This document shows, in pieces, positions 1-5,808 of a stretch of DNA of 6,427 nt. Every line of letters starts with the position of its first letter. Position 1 is the stretch's first letter. The position numbers and the translations under genes are program-made. Under the pieces are notes generated by a model. That model had not been told where the DNA came from. It was given only the letters and a program-made list of their open reading frames with translations, and did not search any database. The stretch covers positions 1 through 6,427 of the forward strand of contig JAGWVG010000104.1 of assembly GCA_018970965.1 (NCBI GenBank), read 5' to 3'. Origin of the DNA: Alphaproteobacteria bacterium. Lineage in GTDB: Bacteria; Pseudomonadota; Alphaproteobacteria; Sphingomonadales; Sphingomonadaceae.

Positions 1-371
1 GCCAGAAGCACGCCGGGCGATGGCATGATCCGCCCATCCAGCCCCAATTCGCCAATGAATAAAAAATTGGCCAGTTGCTCTAAATCGGCAATCCCCATCG
101 CCCCCAACAGCGACATCGCAATGGGCAAATCATAGTGTGAGCCTTCTTTGGGCAGGTCGGCGGGCGAAAGATTGATGGTGATGCGCTTGGGGGGCAAGGC
201 AAGGCCCATAGCAGCAATGGCTGCGCGGACGCGCTCTCGGCTTTCGGCCACGGCCTTATCGGGCAAGCCAACAATGACAAAGGCGGGCACGCCCGGCGCG
301 ATTTGGCACTGCACTTCAATGCTGCGCGCTTCCAGCCCCAAATAGGCGACCGTCTCAACAATGGTCACCAT
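1..371 (-). CDS. yifB: YifB/ComM-family Mg-chelatase-like AAA ATPase, N-terminal part (cut by window edge)
   Basis: About 123 N-terminal residues are present and the reading frame runs open off the left edge, so this is the first quarter or so of a family that is usually about 500 residues long. The protein begins MVTIVETVAYLGLEARSIEV and contains the family signature FVIVGLPDKAVAESRERVR followed by NLSPADLPKEGSHYDLPIA. This is the N-terminal ChlI-type (ribosomal S5 fold-like) domain that precedes the AAA ATPase module, so the Walker motifs lie outside the window. In ComM of naturally competent bacteria this family is a hexameric helicase promoting branch migration during DNA integration; in other bacteria its role is poorly known. 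I chose the ATG at 371 because family members start a few residues before the VxTVAxLGLEA segment. An in-frame ATG at 386 (five residues longer) has a slightly better upstream purine run and cannot be excluded. It is divergent from the small membrane-protein gene at 560. Confidence 0.88.
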   Translation of the reverse strand, partial: MVTIVETVAYLGLEARSIEVQCQIAPGVPAFVIVGLPDKAVAESRERVRAAIAAMGLALPPKRITINLSPADLPKEGSHYDLPIAMSLLGAMGIADLEQLANFLFIGELGLDGRIMPSPGVLL

Positions 372-559
372 GCGCTTTGGCCACATGCCTTGGCAGACCT
401 TTGGGTGGCCTGATGCCCTGAATACGCCACTTTCACCCCCAATTTGGCCTCAACATCGGCCAAAAACTACGCGGACACACGCAACATAAGCGAAATCTTT
501 GTGCTGTCGATATTGCTGAGGTTGCAAGTCAGCGCCGCTGCTCCCAAATTGGGGCCGTT
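372..559. other. Divergent intergenic region between yifB and the PGPGW gene
   Basis: These 188 bases separate two divergently transcribed genes and should carry both promoters. I see no convincing -35/-10 pair on either strand. What is visible is a 7-bp hairpin (443-449 with 458-464, 8-base loop) without a following T-run on either strand, and a perfect 11-bp inverted repeat (437-447 and 544-554). A short open frame crosses the region (444-638) but resembles no protein and overlaps the PGPGW gene out of frame. No RNA gene is recognised. Confidence 0.6.
437..554. repeat. Perfect 11-bp inverted repeat, arms 437-447 and 544-554
   Basis: CCCCAATTTGG at 437-447 is repeated as its exact reverse complement CCAAATTGGGG at 544-554, with 96 bases between the arms. 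Each arm is itself nearly palindromic around the AAATT/AATTT core. The right arm ends 5 bases before the ATG of the PGPGW gene and includes its only Shine-Dalgarno-like bases (GGGG, 551-554). Two oppositely oriented copies of an operator-like sequence between divergent genes would suit a regulator site, but no regulator is known from this window and the assignment is inference. Confidence 0.45.
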
Positions 560-859
560 ATGCGGCGCAACAAATTCAAATCATGGATGCAAATTCCAGC
601 TGTCAGGCTGGGCGCATTTCTTTTTGGGTTGGTGTTGATGATGGCCGCGCCATTGGTTGCCCCCCTTCCCGGCCCAGGGGGAATCGTGTTGTTTACCGTT
701 GGCTTGGGGCTTGTGCTGCAAAGTTCAGCATGGGCGCGTCGACAATATGTGGCGTTTAAGCGGCGCTACCCAAAACCAGCGAGTTTTGCTGAATGGGGCT
801 TACGCCGCCCAAGCCATAAACGACGCATGGCACGCAAGAAACAGGCAAAGGACGATTGA
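560..859 (+). CDS. Small two-helix membrane protein of the PGPGW (PF09656-like) family
   Basis: A 99-residue protein with two hydrophobic segments (about residues 14-34 and 42-56) joined by a PLPGPGG turn at 35-41, then a very basic tail of about 40 residues (AFKRRYP, RRPSHKRRMARKKQ). The hairpin with a central LPGPG motif is the hallmark of the PGPGW family of short putative transmembrane proteins, whose function is unknown to me; here the usual Trp after PGPG is Gly. By the positive-inside rule both termini probably face the cytoplasm. The ATG at 560 has only a weak GGGG Shine-Dalgarno at 551-554; Met10 (587) is a possible alternative start. The gene sits upstream of rpmH but is separated from it by an intrinsic terminator, so it is probably its own transcription unit. 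I do not assign a cellular role. Confidence 0.75.
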   Translation: MRRNKFKSWMQIPAVRLGAFLFGLVLMMAAPLVAPLPGPGGIVLFTVGLGLVLQSSAWARRQYVAFKRRYPKPASFAEWGLRRPSHKRRMARKKQAKDD

Positions 860-884
860 CTCTTGCCTGCAACCCCCTTAACGG
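856..884 (+). promoter_or_regulatory. Candidate promoter for rpmH operon (weak)
   Basis: TTGACT at 856-861, overlapping the stop codon of the PGPGW gene, is a close match to a sigma-70-type -35 element. With a 17-base spacer it meets TAACGG at 879-884, which is a poor -10. If real, transcription would begin near 890 and the terminator hairpin at 895-921 would lie inside the 5' leader. This is a suggestion from the sequence only. Confidence 0.2.
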
Positions 885-894
885 CCCCTTCAAC

Positions 895-921
895 AAGGCC
901 GCCTTTGTTTGGCGGCTTTTT
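895..921 (+). terminator. Intrinsic terminator after the PGPGW gene / in front of rpmH
   Basis: GCCGCC (898-903) pairs with GGCGGC (911-916) around the 7-base loop TTTGTTT. The stem can be extended by a G-U and two A-U pairs (895-897 with 917-919), and it runs into five T residues at 917-921. It is oriented to stop plus-strand transcription. Read from the minus strand the stem is not followed by a T-run, so it is not bidirectional. Its end is only 29 bases before the rpmH ATG at 951. Confidence 0.85.
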
Positions 922-937
922 CATTTGATTTGTTTTT

Positions 938-942
938 GAGGG
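938..942 (+). promoter_or_regulatory. Shine-Dalgarno GAGGG serving rpmH (and possibly the extended rnpA)
   Basis: GAGGG at 938-942 lies 8 bases before the rpmH ATG (951), a near-ideal spacing, but only 1 base before the ATG at 944 that would open the extended rnpA frame. The spacing therefore favours L34 translation and would make initiation at 944 inefficient. Confidence 0.75.
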
Positions 943-943
943 C

Positions 944-1408
944 ATGAGCGATGAAGCGCACCTTCCAGCCGAGCAACCTTGTACGGGCTCGTCGTCACGG
1001 TTTCCGGGCTCGCATGGCGACAGTGGGCGGCCGTGCCGTGATCCGCGCACGCCGCGCACGCGGCCGCAAGAAGCTGTCCGCCTGATCACGCTGACAAAGC
1101 GGTCAGATTTTCTGGCTGCTAATCATGGAAAACGGGCCGCCTCTGGCGGCCTTGTTTTGCTTGTGCGTGATAGAGCCGATGGCAACCCGCAAATGCGCAT
1201 TGGCTACACTGTCACAAAAAAGACTGGCAACGCAGTTATCCGCAACCGGATGAAACGCCGTTTCCGCGAATTGGCTCGTGACCTGTTGCCGCACGCCGGC
1301 CTTGCGGGCGCTGATCATGTTATTATTGGCCGACCAAGTGGCGTGACGCGCGACTTTTCAGCCCTGCGGGCGGATCTAGAGCGCGCACTCAAGATGGTGC
1401 AGGGGTGA
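944..1408 (+). CDS. rnpA: Ribonuclease P protein component (start uncertain; longest frame engulfs rpmH)
   Basis: The core, from [16 protein letters not shown] to the end, is a standard RnpA: the N-terminal TKRSDF segment, the central RNA-binding motif [14 protein letters not shown] and the late DHVIIGRP stretch are all present. RnpA binds the RNase P RNA and assists 5' maturation of tRNAs. From 944 the protein has 154 residues, about 47 more than the core. That extension is rich in Pro, Arg, Ser and Gly and is encoded entirely by the rpmH region read in another frame. No ATG, GTG or TTG occurs in frame between 947 and the TTG at 1157, and starting at 1157 would remove the conserved TKRSDF segment. 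The start is therefore either ATG 944, with a Shine-Dalgarno only 1 base away, or a non-canonical codon near the rpmH stop (CTG 1082, ATC 1085 or CTG 1091). Family identity is certain; the N-terminus is not. The stop overlaps yidD as TGATG. Confidence 0.9.
   Translation: MSDEAHLPAEQPCTGSSSRFPGSHGDSGRPCRDPRTPRTRPQEAVRLITLTKRSDFLAANHGKRAASGGLVLLVRDRADGNPQMRIGYTVTKKTGNAVIRNRMKRRFRELARDLLPHAGLAGADHVIIGRPSGVTRDFSALRADLERALKMVQG
951..1085 (+). CDS. rpmH: 50S ribosomal protein L34
   Basis: A 44-residue, extremely basic protein starting [20 protein letters not shown] and ending RGRKKLSA, which is the full length and near-invariant sequence of bacterial L34. It is a component of the large ribosomal subunit, where it is buried in 23S rRNA. 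It has a good Shine-Dalgarno (GAGGG, 8-base spacing). It heads the conserved rpmH-rnpA-yidD-yidC-engB block. A second ATG seven bases upstream (944) opens the rnpA frame, so the whole of rpmH lies out of frame within the longest possible rnpA reading frame. Confidence 0.97.
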   Translation: MKRTFQPSNLVRARRHGFRARMATVGGRAVIRARRARGRKKLSA

Positions 1409-1617
1409 TGAGGCGGTTGCTCATTTGGCTCGCACGCGCATGGCAATGGGGGCCATCTGCCGTACTTCCCCCCAGTTGCCGCTATCAGCCTTCATGTTCA
1501 GCCTATGCAATTGAGGCATTGAGCCGCTATGGCGCGCTCAAAGGAAGTTGGCTTGCAGCTCGGCGGATTCTGCGCTGCCACCCCTGGGGTGGTCAGGGCT
1601 ATGATCCGGTTCCGTAA
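1408..1617 (+). CDS. yidD: Membrane protein insertion efficiency factor YidD
   Basis: 69 residues from ATG 1408, with the family signature [19 protein letters not shown] followed by [20 protein letters not shown] and the C-terminal GYDPVP. The conserved cysteines of CRYxPSC and RCHP are present. YidD is a small, membrane-associated protein thought to assist YidC-dependent insertion of inner-membrane proteins; its N-terminal stretch ([12 protein letters not shown]) looks amphipathic. The ATG overlaps the rnpA stop by one base (TGATG), a typical reinitiation arrangement, with AGGGG at 1401-1405 just upstream. A GTG at 1405 would add one residue. It sits directly between rnpA and yidC, its standard position. 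Confidence 0.95.
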   Translation: MRRLLIWLARAWQWGPSAVLPPSCRYQPSCSAYAIEALSRYGALKGSWLAARRILRCHPWGGQGYDPVP

Positions 1618-1647
1618 GCCGGGTATATTTAATGTTGGGGAAGTGAC

Positions 1648-3372
1648 TTGAACGAGAACCGCAATTTCGTGATCGCCATTTTGCTGTCGGCGCTCGTCCT
1701 TTTTGGTTGGACACTGCTGGGCGATAAGCTTTTCCCCAAACCCAAGGCACCGCCGGTCACGGCAACAGCCCCGGCCGCGGCAACCGGCGCGCCTGCCATT
1801 CCAGCTGTGGCAAAGCCGTTGGATGTGAACAGCGTTCTCGCCCAAGGCGGACGCGTGCAGATTGAAACGCCCAAGGTCAAAGGCTCAATCAATTTGAAGG
1901 GTGCGCGCTTTGACGACCTCATTCTGCCGCGCCACACCGTGTCGCTCGACCCCAAGTCTGGCCCCGTGCGTATCCTTTCACCATCCGGCACTGAACATAG
2001 CCAATTTGCCGGCTTTGGCTGGACTGGCAGCGGCGCAGCCTTCCCGAACACTGATACCATCTGGCAATCTAGCGCACCCAAGCTGACGCCGGAAAGCCCC
2101 GTGACACTCAGCTGGGACAATGGCCAAGGCCAGATTTTCCAGATCAAGCTTTCGGTCGATCAGGATTACATGTTCACTGCTGAGCAAAGCGTGATCAACA
2201 AAGGCGCTGCCCCCGTTGCCGTCCGTCCCTATGGTTACATCAACCGCGGCTATGCAACAGTTGGGAAAACCAGCACATTGGCCGGCCCGCGCCATGATGT
2301 GGACAGCTGGACCATCCATGTCGGCCCCATTGGTACGTTTAACAACGCAACCAACTATGATGTAAACTACCCAGATCTGGATGAAGCAGGGGCCAATGGT
2401 CCGCGCTTTAAATCCACTGGCGGCTGGCTGGGCTTTGGCGACACCTATTGGCTCACCGCAATGGCGCCTTCGCAAAAGGCGACGATGGATGCCGGTTTCC
2501 GCAAGGGCAATGACACCTATCAAGCCGATTACGCGCTCGACAATGTGGTCGTCGCGCCCGGCCAATCGAACAGCGTGACCACGCACTTCTTTGCAGGTGC
2601 AAAGGAAGTGCCCGTTCTCGATGGCTATATGGATAAGCTTGGCATCCAACAATTTGGCAATGCGATTGATTGGGGCTGGTTCAAGATGTTCGCCAAGCCA
2701 ATCTTCTACTTGCTCGATAATCTGTTCAAGCTGGTAAAGAACTTCGGCGTTGCGATCATTCTGCTGACGCTGACCGTCAAGCTGGTGATGTTCCCCATTG
2801 CCCAGCGTCAATTTGCCTCAATGGCTGCGATGCGCGTTGTGCAGCCCAAGGTGAAGGAAATCCAAGAACGCTACAAGGATGATCGCCCCAAGATGCAGCA
2901 AGCGATGATGGAGCTGTATCAGAAGGAAAAGATCAATCCGATGGCGGGCTGCCTGCCCATTTTCATCCAAATTCCGGTCTTCTACGCGCTGTATAAGGTG
3001 CTGCTGCTGACCATCGAAATGCGCCACCAACCTTTCGCGCTATGGATTAAGGATTTGTCGGCGCCCGATCCTTTGACGCCCGTCAACCTCTTTGGCCTGC
3101 TGCCCTTCACGCCGCCCAGTTTCATTGCACTTGGCGTGCTGCCGATCCTGTTGGGCATTACCATGTATGCCCAGTTTAAGCTGAACCCGGCCCCGGCAGA
3201 TCCGGTGCAGCAACAGGTCTTCTCGATCATGCCGTGGATCATGATGTTCCTGATGGCCCCCTTTGCAGCGGGCTTGCAGCTCTATTGGGTGGTCAACAAC
3301 CTGCTGACCATTGCGCAGCAAAAGTGGCTTTACAGCCGCCACCCGGCCATGAAGGAGCCTGCAAAGGCGTGA
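1648..3372 (+). CDS. yidC: Membrane protein insertase YidC
   Basis: 574 residues, typical of Gram-negative YidC. TM1 lies at about residues 7-24 ([15 protein letters not shown]), followed by an Ala/Pro-rich linker and the large periplasmic beta-sandwich domain to about 350. The five-helix insertase core comes next: TM2 about 365-383, the cytoplasmic coiled hairpin [16 protein letters not shown]3 about 432-454 ([19 protein letters not shown]), TM4 about 492-510 and TM5 about 528-558. YidC inserts proteins into the inner membrane alone or with SecYEG. The charged residue of the hydrophilic groove, Arg in E. coli, is Lys378 here (TVKLVMFP). The start is a TTG at 1648 preceded by GGGGAAG (1637-1643); no in-frame ATG or GTG offers a better N-terminus. 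The stop overlaps the engB GTG start. Confidence 0.97.
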   Translation: MNENRNFVIAILLSALVLFGWTLLGDKLFPKPKAPPVTATAPAAATGAPAIPAVAKPLDVNSVLAQGGRVQIETPKVKGSINLKGARFDDLILPRHTVSLDPKSGPVRILSPSGTEHSQFAGFGWTGSGAAFPNTDTIWQSSAPKLTPESPVTLSWDNGQGQIFQIKLSVDQDYMFTAEQSVINKGAAPVAVRPYGYINRGYATVGKTSTLAGPRHDVDSWTIHVGPIGTFNNATNYDVNYPDLDEAGANGPRFKSTGGWLGFGDTYWLTAMAPSQKATMDAGFRKGNDTYQADYALDNVVVAPGQSNSVTTHFFAGAKEVPVLDGYMDKLGIQQFGNAIDWGWFKMFAKPIFYLLDNLFKLVKNFGVAIILLTLTVKLVMFPIAQRQFASMAAMRVVQPKVKEIQERYKDDRPKMQQAMMELYQKEKINPMAGCLPIFIQIPVFYALYKVLLLTIEMRHQPFALWIKDLSAPDPLTPVNLFGLLPFTPPSFIALGVLPILLGITMYAQFKLNPAPADPVQQQVFSIMPWIMMFLMAPFAAGLQLYWVVNNLLTIAQQKWLYSRHPAMKEPAKA

Positions 3373-4007
3373 CCGAAGATAGCGATCTTATTGAGACGGC
3401 TCGGAAGATTTTTTCCGGGCCGATCTCATTTCTCAAATCTGCACCAGATTTGAAGTTCCTGCCGGATCCGGTGGCGAATGAGGTGGCCTTTGCGGGGCGA
3501 TCCAATGTTGGCAAATCTTCGCTGATCAATGCGCTCACCAACCGCAATGGCTTGGCGCGCACCTCAAACACGCCCGGCCGCACGCAAGAGCTTAATTTTT
3601 TTGACGTTGGGGATCCGCTGAAATTCCGGCTGGTCGATATGCCCGGCTATGGCTTTGCTGAAGCCCCCAAAGATGTGGTCAAAAAATGGCGCTTTTTGGT
3701 CAATGATTATCTGCGCGGCCGCCAAGTGCTGAAACGCGCGCTGGTGCTGATTGATAGCCGCCACGGCATCAAGCCCGTTGATGAGGATGTGATGGACATG
3801 CTCGATGCAGCGGCCGTCAGCTATCACATCGTCTTGACCAAGGCAGATAAAATCAAAGCAAGCGCGCTAACCGAGGTGATGCAGCGCACCGCTGAAGCCG
3901 CGCGCAAACGCCCCGCCGCCCACCCCGATATCATCCCGACATCGAGTGAAAAAGGCATGGGTTTGCCAGAATTGCGGGCCGCCATTTTGGATGCCGTGAC
4001 CGATTAA
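3369..4007 (+). CDS. engB: Ribosome biogenesis GTP-binding protein EngB (YihA/YsxC)
   Basis: 212 residues, the usual length. All GTPase motifs are visible: G1 GRSNVGKSS (43-51), G2 region TSNTPGRTQ (65-73), G3 DMPG (90-93), G4 TKAD (157-160) and a G5-like TSSEKGMG near the C-terminus. [16 protein letters not shown] and [12 protein letters not shown] are signatures of the EngB subfamily of TrmE-Era-like GTPases, which is required for large-subunit assembly. The start is a GTG at 3369 overlapping the yidC TGA as GTGA, with AAGGAG at 3352-3357 eleven bases upstream and AAAGG at 3363-3367. The frame is open back into yidC to 3234, but that part only re-reads yidC codons. Overlap with yidC implies translational coupling. 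Confidence 0.96.
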   Translation: MTEDSDLIETARKIFSGPISFLKSAPDLKFLPDPVANEVAFAGRSNVGKSSLINALTNRNGLARTSNTPGRTQELNFFDVGDPLKFRLVDMPGYGFAEAPKDVVKKWRFLVNDYLRGRQVLKRALVLIDSRHGIKPVDEDVMDMLDAAAVSYHIVLTKADKIKASALTEVMQRTAEAARKRPAAHPDIIPTSSEKGMGLPELRAAILDAVTD

Positions 4008-4025
4008 TCGATAAGGACGTCGCCC

Positions 4026-4688
4026 ATGCTGAAAATCATCATTGGCAATAAAGCTTATTCAAGCTGGTCCCTGCGCGGCTGGCTGGCGGTCAAGCAGTGC
4101 GGCCTGCCTTTTGAAGAAGTTGTGACCCCCATTTATGATGAGGCGTGGCCCGCCCGCCGTGAAGAAGCTGATATCCGTCCTGGCGGGGGCAAAGTGCCGA
4201 TTCTTTGGGATGGTGATGCCGCGATTTGGGATAGCCTTGCGATTATCGATTATCTCAATGATCTGACAGGCGATGTCCATTTCTGGCCCAAAGACCGCGC
4301 AGCGCGCGCCATGGCGCGATCTCTGGCGGCAGAAATGCACAGCAGCTTTACCGCACTGCGCCGTCAACACCCGATGAACAGCCGTCGCGTCTATCCCCCT
4401 GCCCCGCTTGATGCGGAAGTCGCTGAAGATGTCGCGCGGATCACACAACTTTGGAATGATGCACGCAGCCGCTTTGGCGCAGGCGGCGAATTTCTGTTCG
4501 GTGCGTTCGGCGCGGTGGACATTATGTTCGCGCCTGTCATCACGCGCTTCGTCACCTATTCCATCCCAGTGCCGGATCATGCGAAGCCCTATATGGATGC
4601 GGTGCTGGCTCATCCCTTCATGGTGGAATGGCTGCGCGATGCTGAAAACGAGCCATGGGTTATCGCGCGCTTTGAGCGGGATGCCTGA
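4026..4688 (+). CDS. Glutathione S-transferase family protein
   Basis: 220 residues with a thioredoxin-like N-terminal domain (about 1-80) and an all-helical C-terminal domain. The N-terminal NKAYSSWSLRGWLAVK carries the Ser-rich segment at the expected catalytic position. KVPIL (56-60) gives the cis-proline, and WDSLAIIDYL (68-77) carries the glutathione gamma-glutamyl-binding Asp-Ser pair. The C-terminal FGAVDIMFAPVITRFVTY corresponds to the segment written SIADxMFAPVVTRF in the closest relatives I know; the N-capping Ser/Thr is Gly here. GSTs conjugate or reduce substrates with glutathione in the cytoplasm; the actual substrate cannot be deduced. AAGGA at 4013-4017 is 8 bases before the ATG. 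It lies 18 bp after engB and its 3' end abuts or overlaps dapE, so it is probably part of the same transcript. Confidence 0.88.
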   Translation: MLKIIIGNKAYSSWSLRGWLAVKQCGLPFEEVVTPIYDEAWPARREEADIRPGGGKVPILWDGDAAIWDSLAIIDYLNDLTGDVHFWPKDRAARAMARSLAAEMHSSFTALRRQHPMNSRRVYPPAPLDAEVAEDVARITQLWNDARSRFGAGGEFLFGAFGAVDIMFAPVITRFVTYSIPVPDHAKPYMDAVLAHPFMVEWLRDAENEPWVIARFERDA

Positions 4689-4689
4689 G

Positions 4690-5805
4690 ATGGTGGACGC
4701 CCTAAAGCTGACGCAGCAGCTCATCGCCGCCCCATCCGTCACGCCTGCAACAGGCGCGGTGTTTGATGTTCTAGAAGCGGCACTCAAGCCCTTAGGCTTT
4801 GAGGTGGATCGCTTCATCTGTGGCGATGCGCCCGATTGCCCGGTTGAAAATCTTTTCGCCACGCGCGCAGGCACGGGCGATGCCCCACATTTTGCTTTTG
4901 CTGGGCATTTGGATGTGGTCCCGCCCGGCGAAGGCTGGACAAGCGACCCCTTCTCACCCGAAATTCGGGGTGATTTGCTCTACGGCCGCGGTGCGGTGGA
5001 TATGAAGGCCAGCATTGCGGCCTTTGTCGCGGCCATCCCGCCGCAAAGTGCCGGGCGGATCAGCCTGATCATCACAGGCGATGAAGAAGGCCCGGCCGTT
5101 TATGGCACCGTCGCGCTGATTGATCACATGAAGGCCAAGGGCCTGGTGCCCGATCTGTGCCTGGTGGGCGAGCCAACTTCGGTCAATCGCCTAGGCGATA
5201 TGATGAAAATTGGTCGACGCGGCTCGGTGAACATCTGGATTACCGTGCCCGGCACGCAAGGCCATGTCGCTTATCCGCATCTCGCGGATAACCCCGTGCC
5301 CAAGCTGGTGCGCGCATTGGCGCGTATTGATGCGATTACGCTGGATGAAGGGACTGAGTGGTTTCAGCCCTCCAATATCGAGATCACTGATCTTGAAGTG
5401 GGCAATAAGGCCACCAACGTTATCCCCAAAGCCGCCAAAGCGCGGATTTCGATCCGCTTTAACGATCGGCATACGGGGGAAAGCCTATCGCACCTAATCC
5501 GCGAGACTGTAGCGCTTGAAGCCCCCGAAGCAATTGTGGAGCCGCGCATCTCGGGCGAAGCCTTCCTCACCCCTCCAGGCGCGCTGAGCCATTTGGTTGC
5601 CCAAGCGATCCGCGACGTGACCGGACTTGATCCCGAGAAATCGACGACAGGCGGCACATCGGATGCACGCTTCCTCTCAAAGTTGTGCCCGGTTGTAGAA
5701 TTTGGCCTGCCTAATGCGACGATGCACAAGCTGGATGAGGCCGTAGCTTTGGAAGATATCCATTCTCTTACAAAGATTTATTCAAAAATCCTTGAAAGTC
5801 TCTGA
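4690..5805 (+). CDS. dapE: Succinyl-diaminopimelate desuccinylase
   Basis: 371 residues, full length for DapE, an M20-family di-zinc amidohydrolase. It hydrolyses N-succinyl-L,L-diaminopimelate to succinate and L,L-diaminopimelate in lysine and peptidoglycan precursor synthesis. The metal and catalytic residues are in place: H73 and D75 (GHLDVVPPGEGW), D104 (GRGAVDMKAS), E132-E133 (TGDEEGP), E161 (VGEPTS) and H346 (NATMHKLDEA). This spacing closely parallels the characterised Haemophilus enzyme. IAAPSVTPATG near the N-terminus and TTGGTSDARF near the C-terminus are further signatures. I chose ATG 4690, one base after the GST stop (TGAGATG) and 8 bases after a GGGA, because MVDALKLTQQLIA matches the family's usual start. 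ATG 4681 would add three residues and overlap the GST gene by 8 bases. An open frame extends upstream to 4408 but only re-reads the GST gene. Confidence 0.95.
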   Translation: MVDALKLTQQLIAAPSVTPATGAVFDVLEAALKPLGFEVDRFICGDAPDCPVENLFATRAGTGDAPHFAFAGHLDVVPPGEGWTSDPFSPEIRGDLLYGRGAVDMKASIAAFVAAIPPQSAGRISLIITGDEEGPAVYGTVALIDHMKAKGLVPDLCLVGEPTSVNRLGDMMKIGRRGSVNIWITVPGTQGHVAYPHLADNPVPKLVRALARIDAITLDEGTEWFQPSNIEITDLEVGNKATNVIPKAAKARISIRFNDRHTGESLSHLIRETVALEAPEAIVEPRISGEAFLTPPGALSHLVAQAIRDVTGLDPEKSTTGGTSDARFLSKLCPVVEFGLPNATMHKLDEAVALEDIHSLTKIYSKILESL

Positions 5806-5808
5806 CCT

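Noticed and set aside
443..464. TTTGGCC/GGCCAAA hairpin as a terminator
   Set aside because: The seven-pair stem is real, but neither strand has a T-run after it, and no gene ends there.
444..638. 64-residue plus-strand open frame in the intergenic region
   Set aside because: It overlaps the PGPGW gene in another frame, has no Shine-Dalgarno or family signature, and its end reads hydrophobic residues only as a shadow of the real membrane segment.
766..1089. 107-residue minus-strand open frame
   Set aside because: It runs through the terminator and backwards through rpmH; both plus-strand features are well supported and the translation resembles nothing.
1978..2811. 277-residue open frame on the minus strand
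   Set aside because: It lies wholly antisense to yidC, whose identity is secure. The translation is rich in His, Arg and Cys without any recognisable motif, as expected from reading a GC-rich gene backwards.
3234..3368. Possible N-terminal extension of engB
   Set aside because: It only re-reads the last part of yidC in another frame. The GTG at 3369 gives a protein of the normal length with a purine-rich site upstream.
4408..4689. Possible long N-terminal extension of dapE
   Set aside because: The frame is open back to 4408, but that part re-reads the GST-like gene out of frame. DapE is already full length from 4690.
4059..4874. 271-residue open frame on the minus strand
   Set aside because: It is antisense to the GST-like gene and the start of dapE, shows no family motif, and crosses a real gene boundary.
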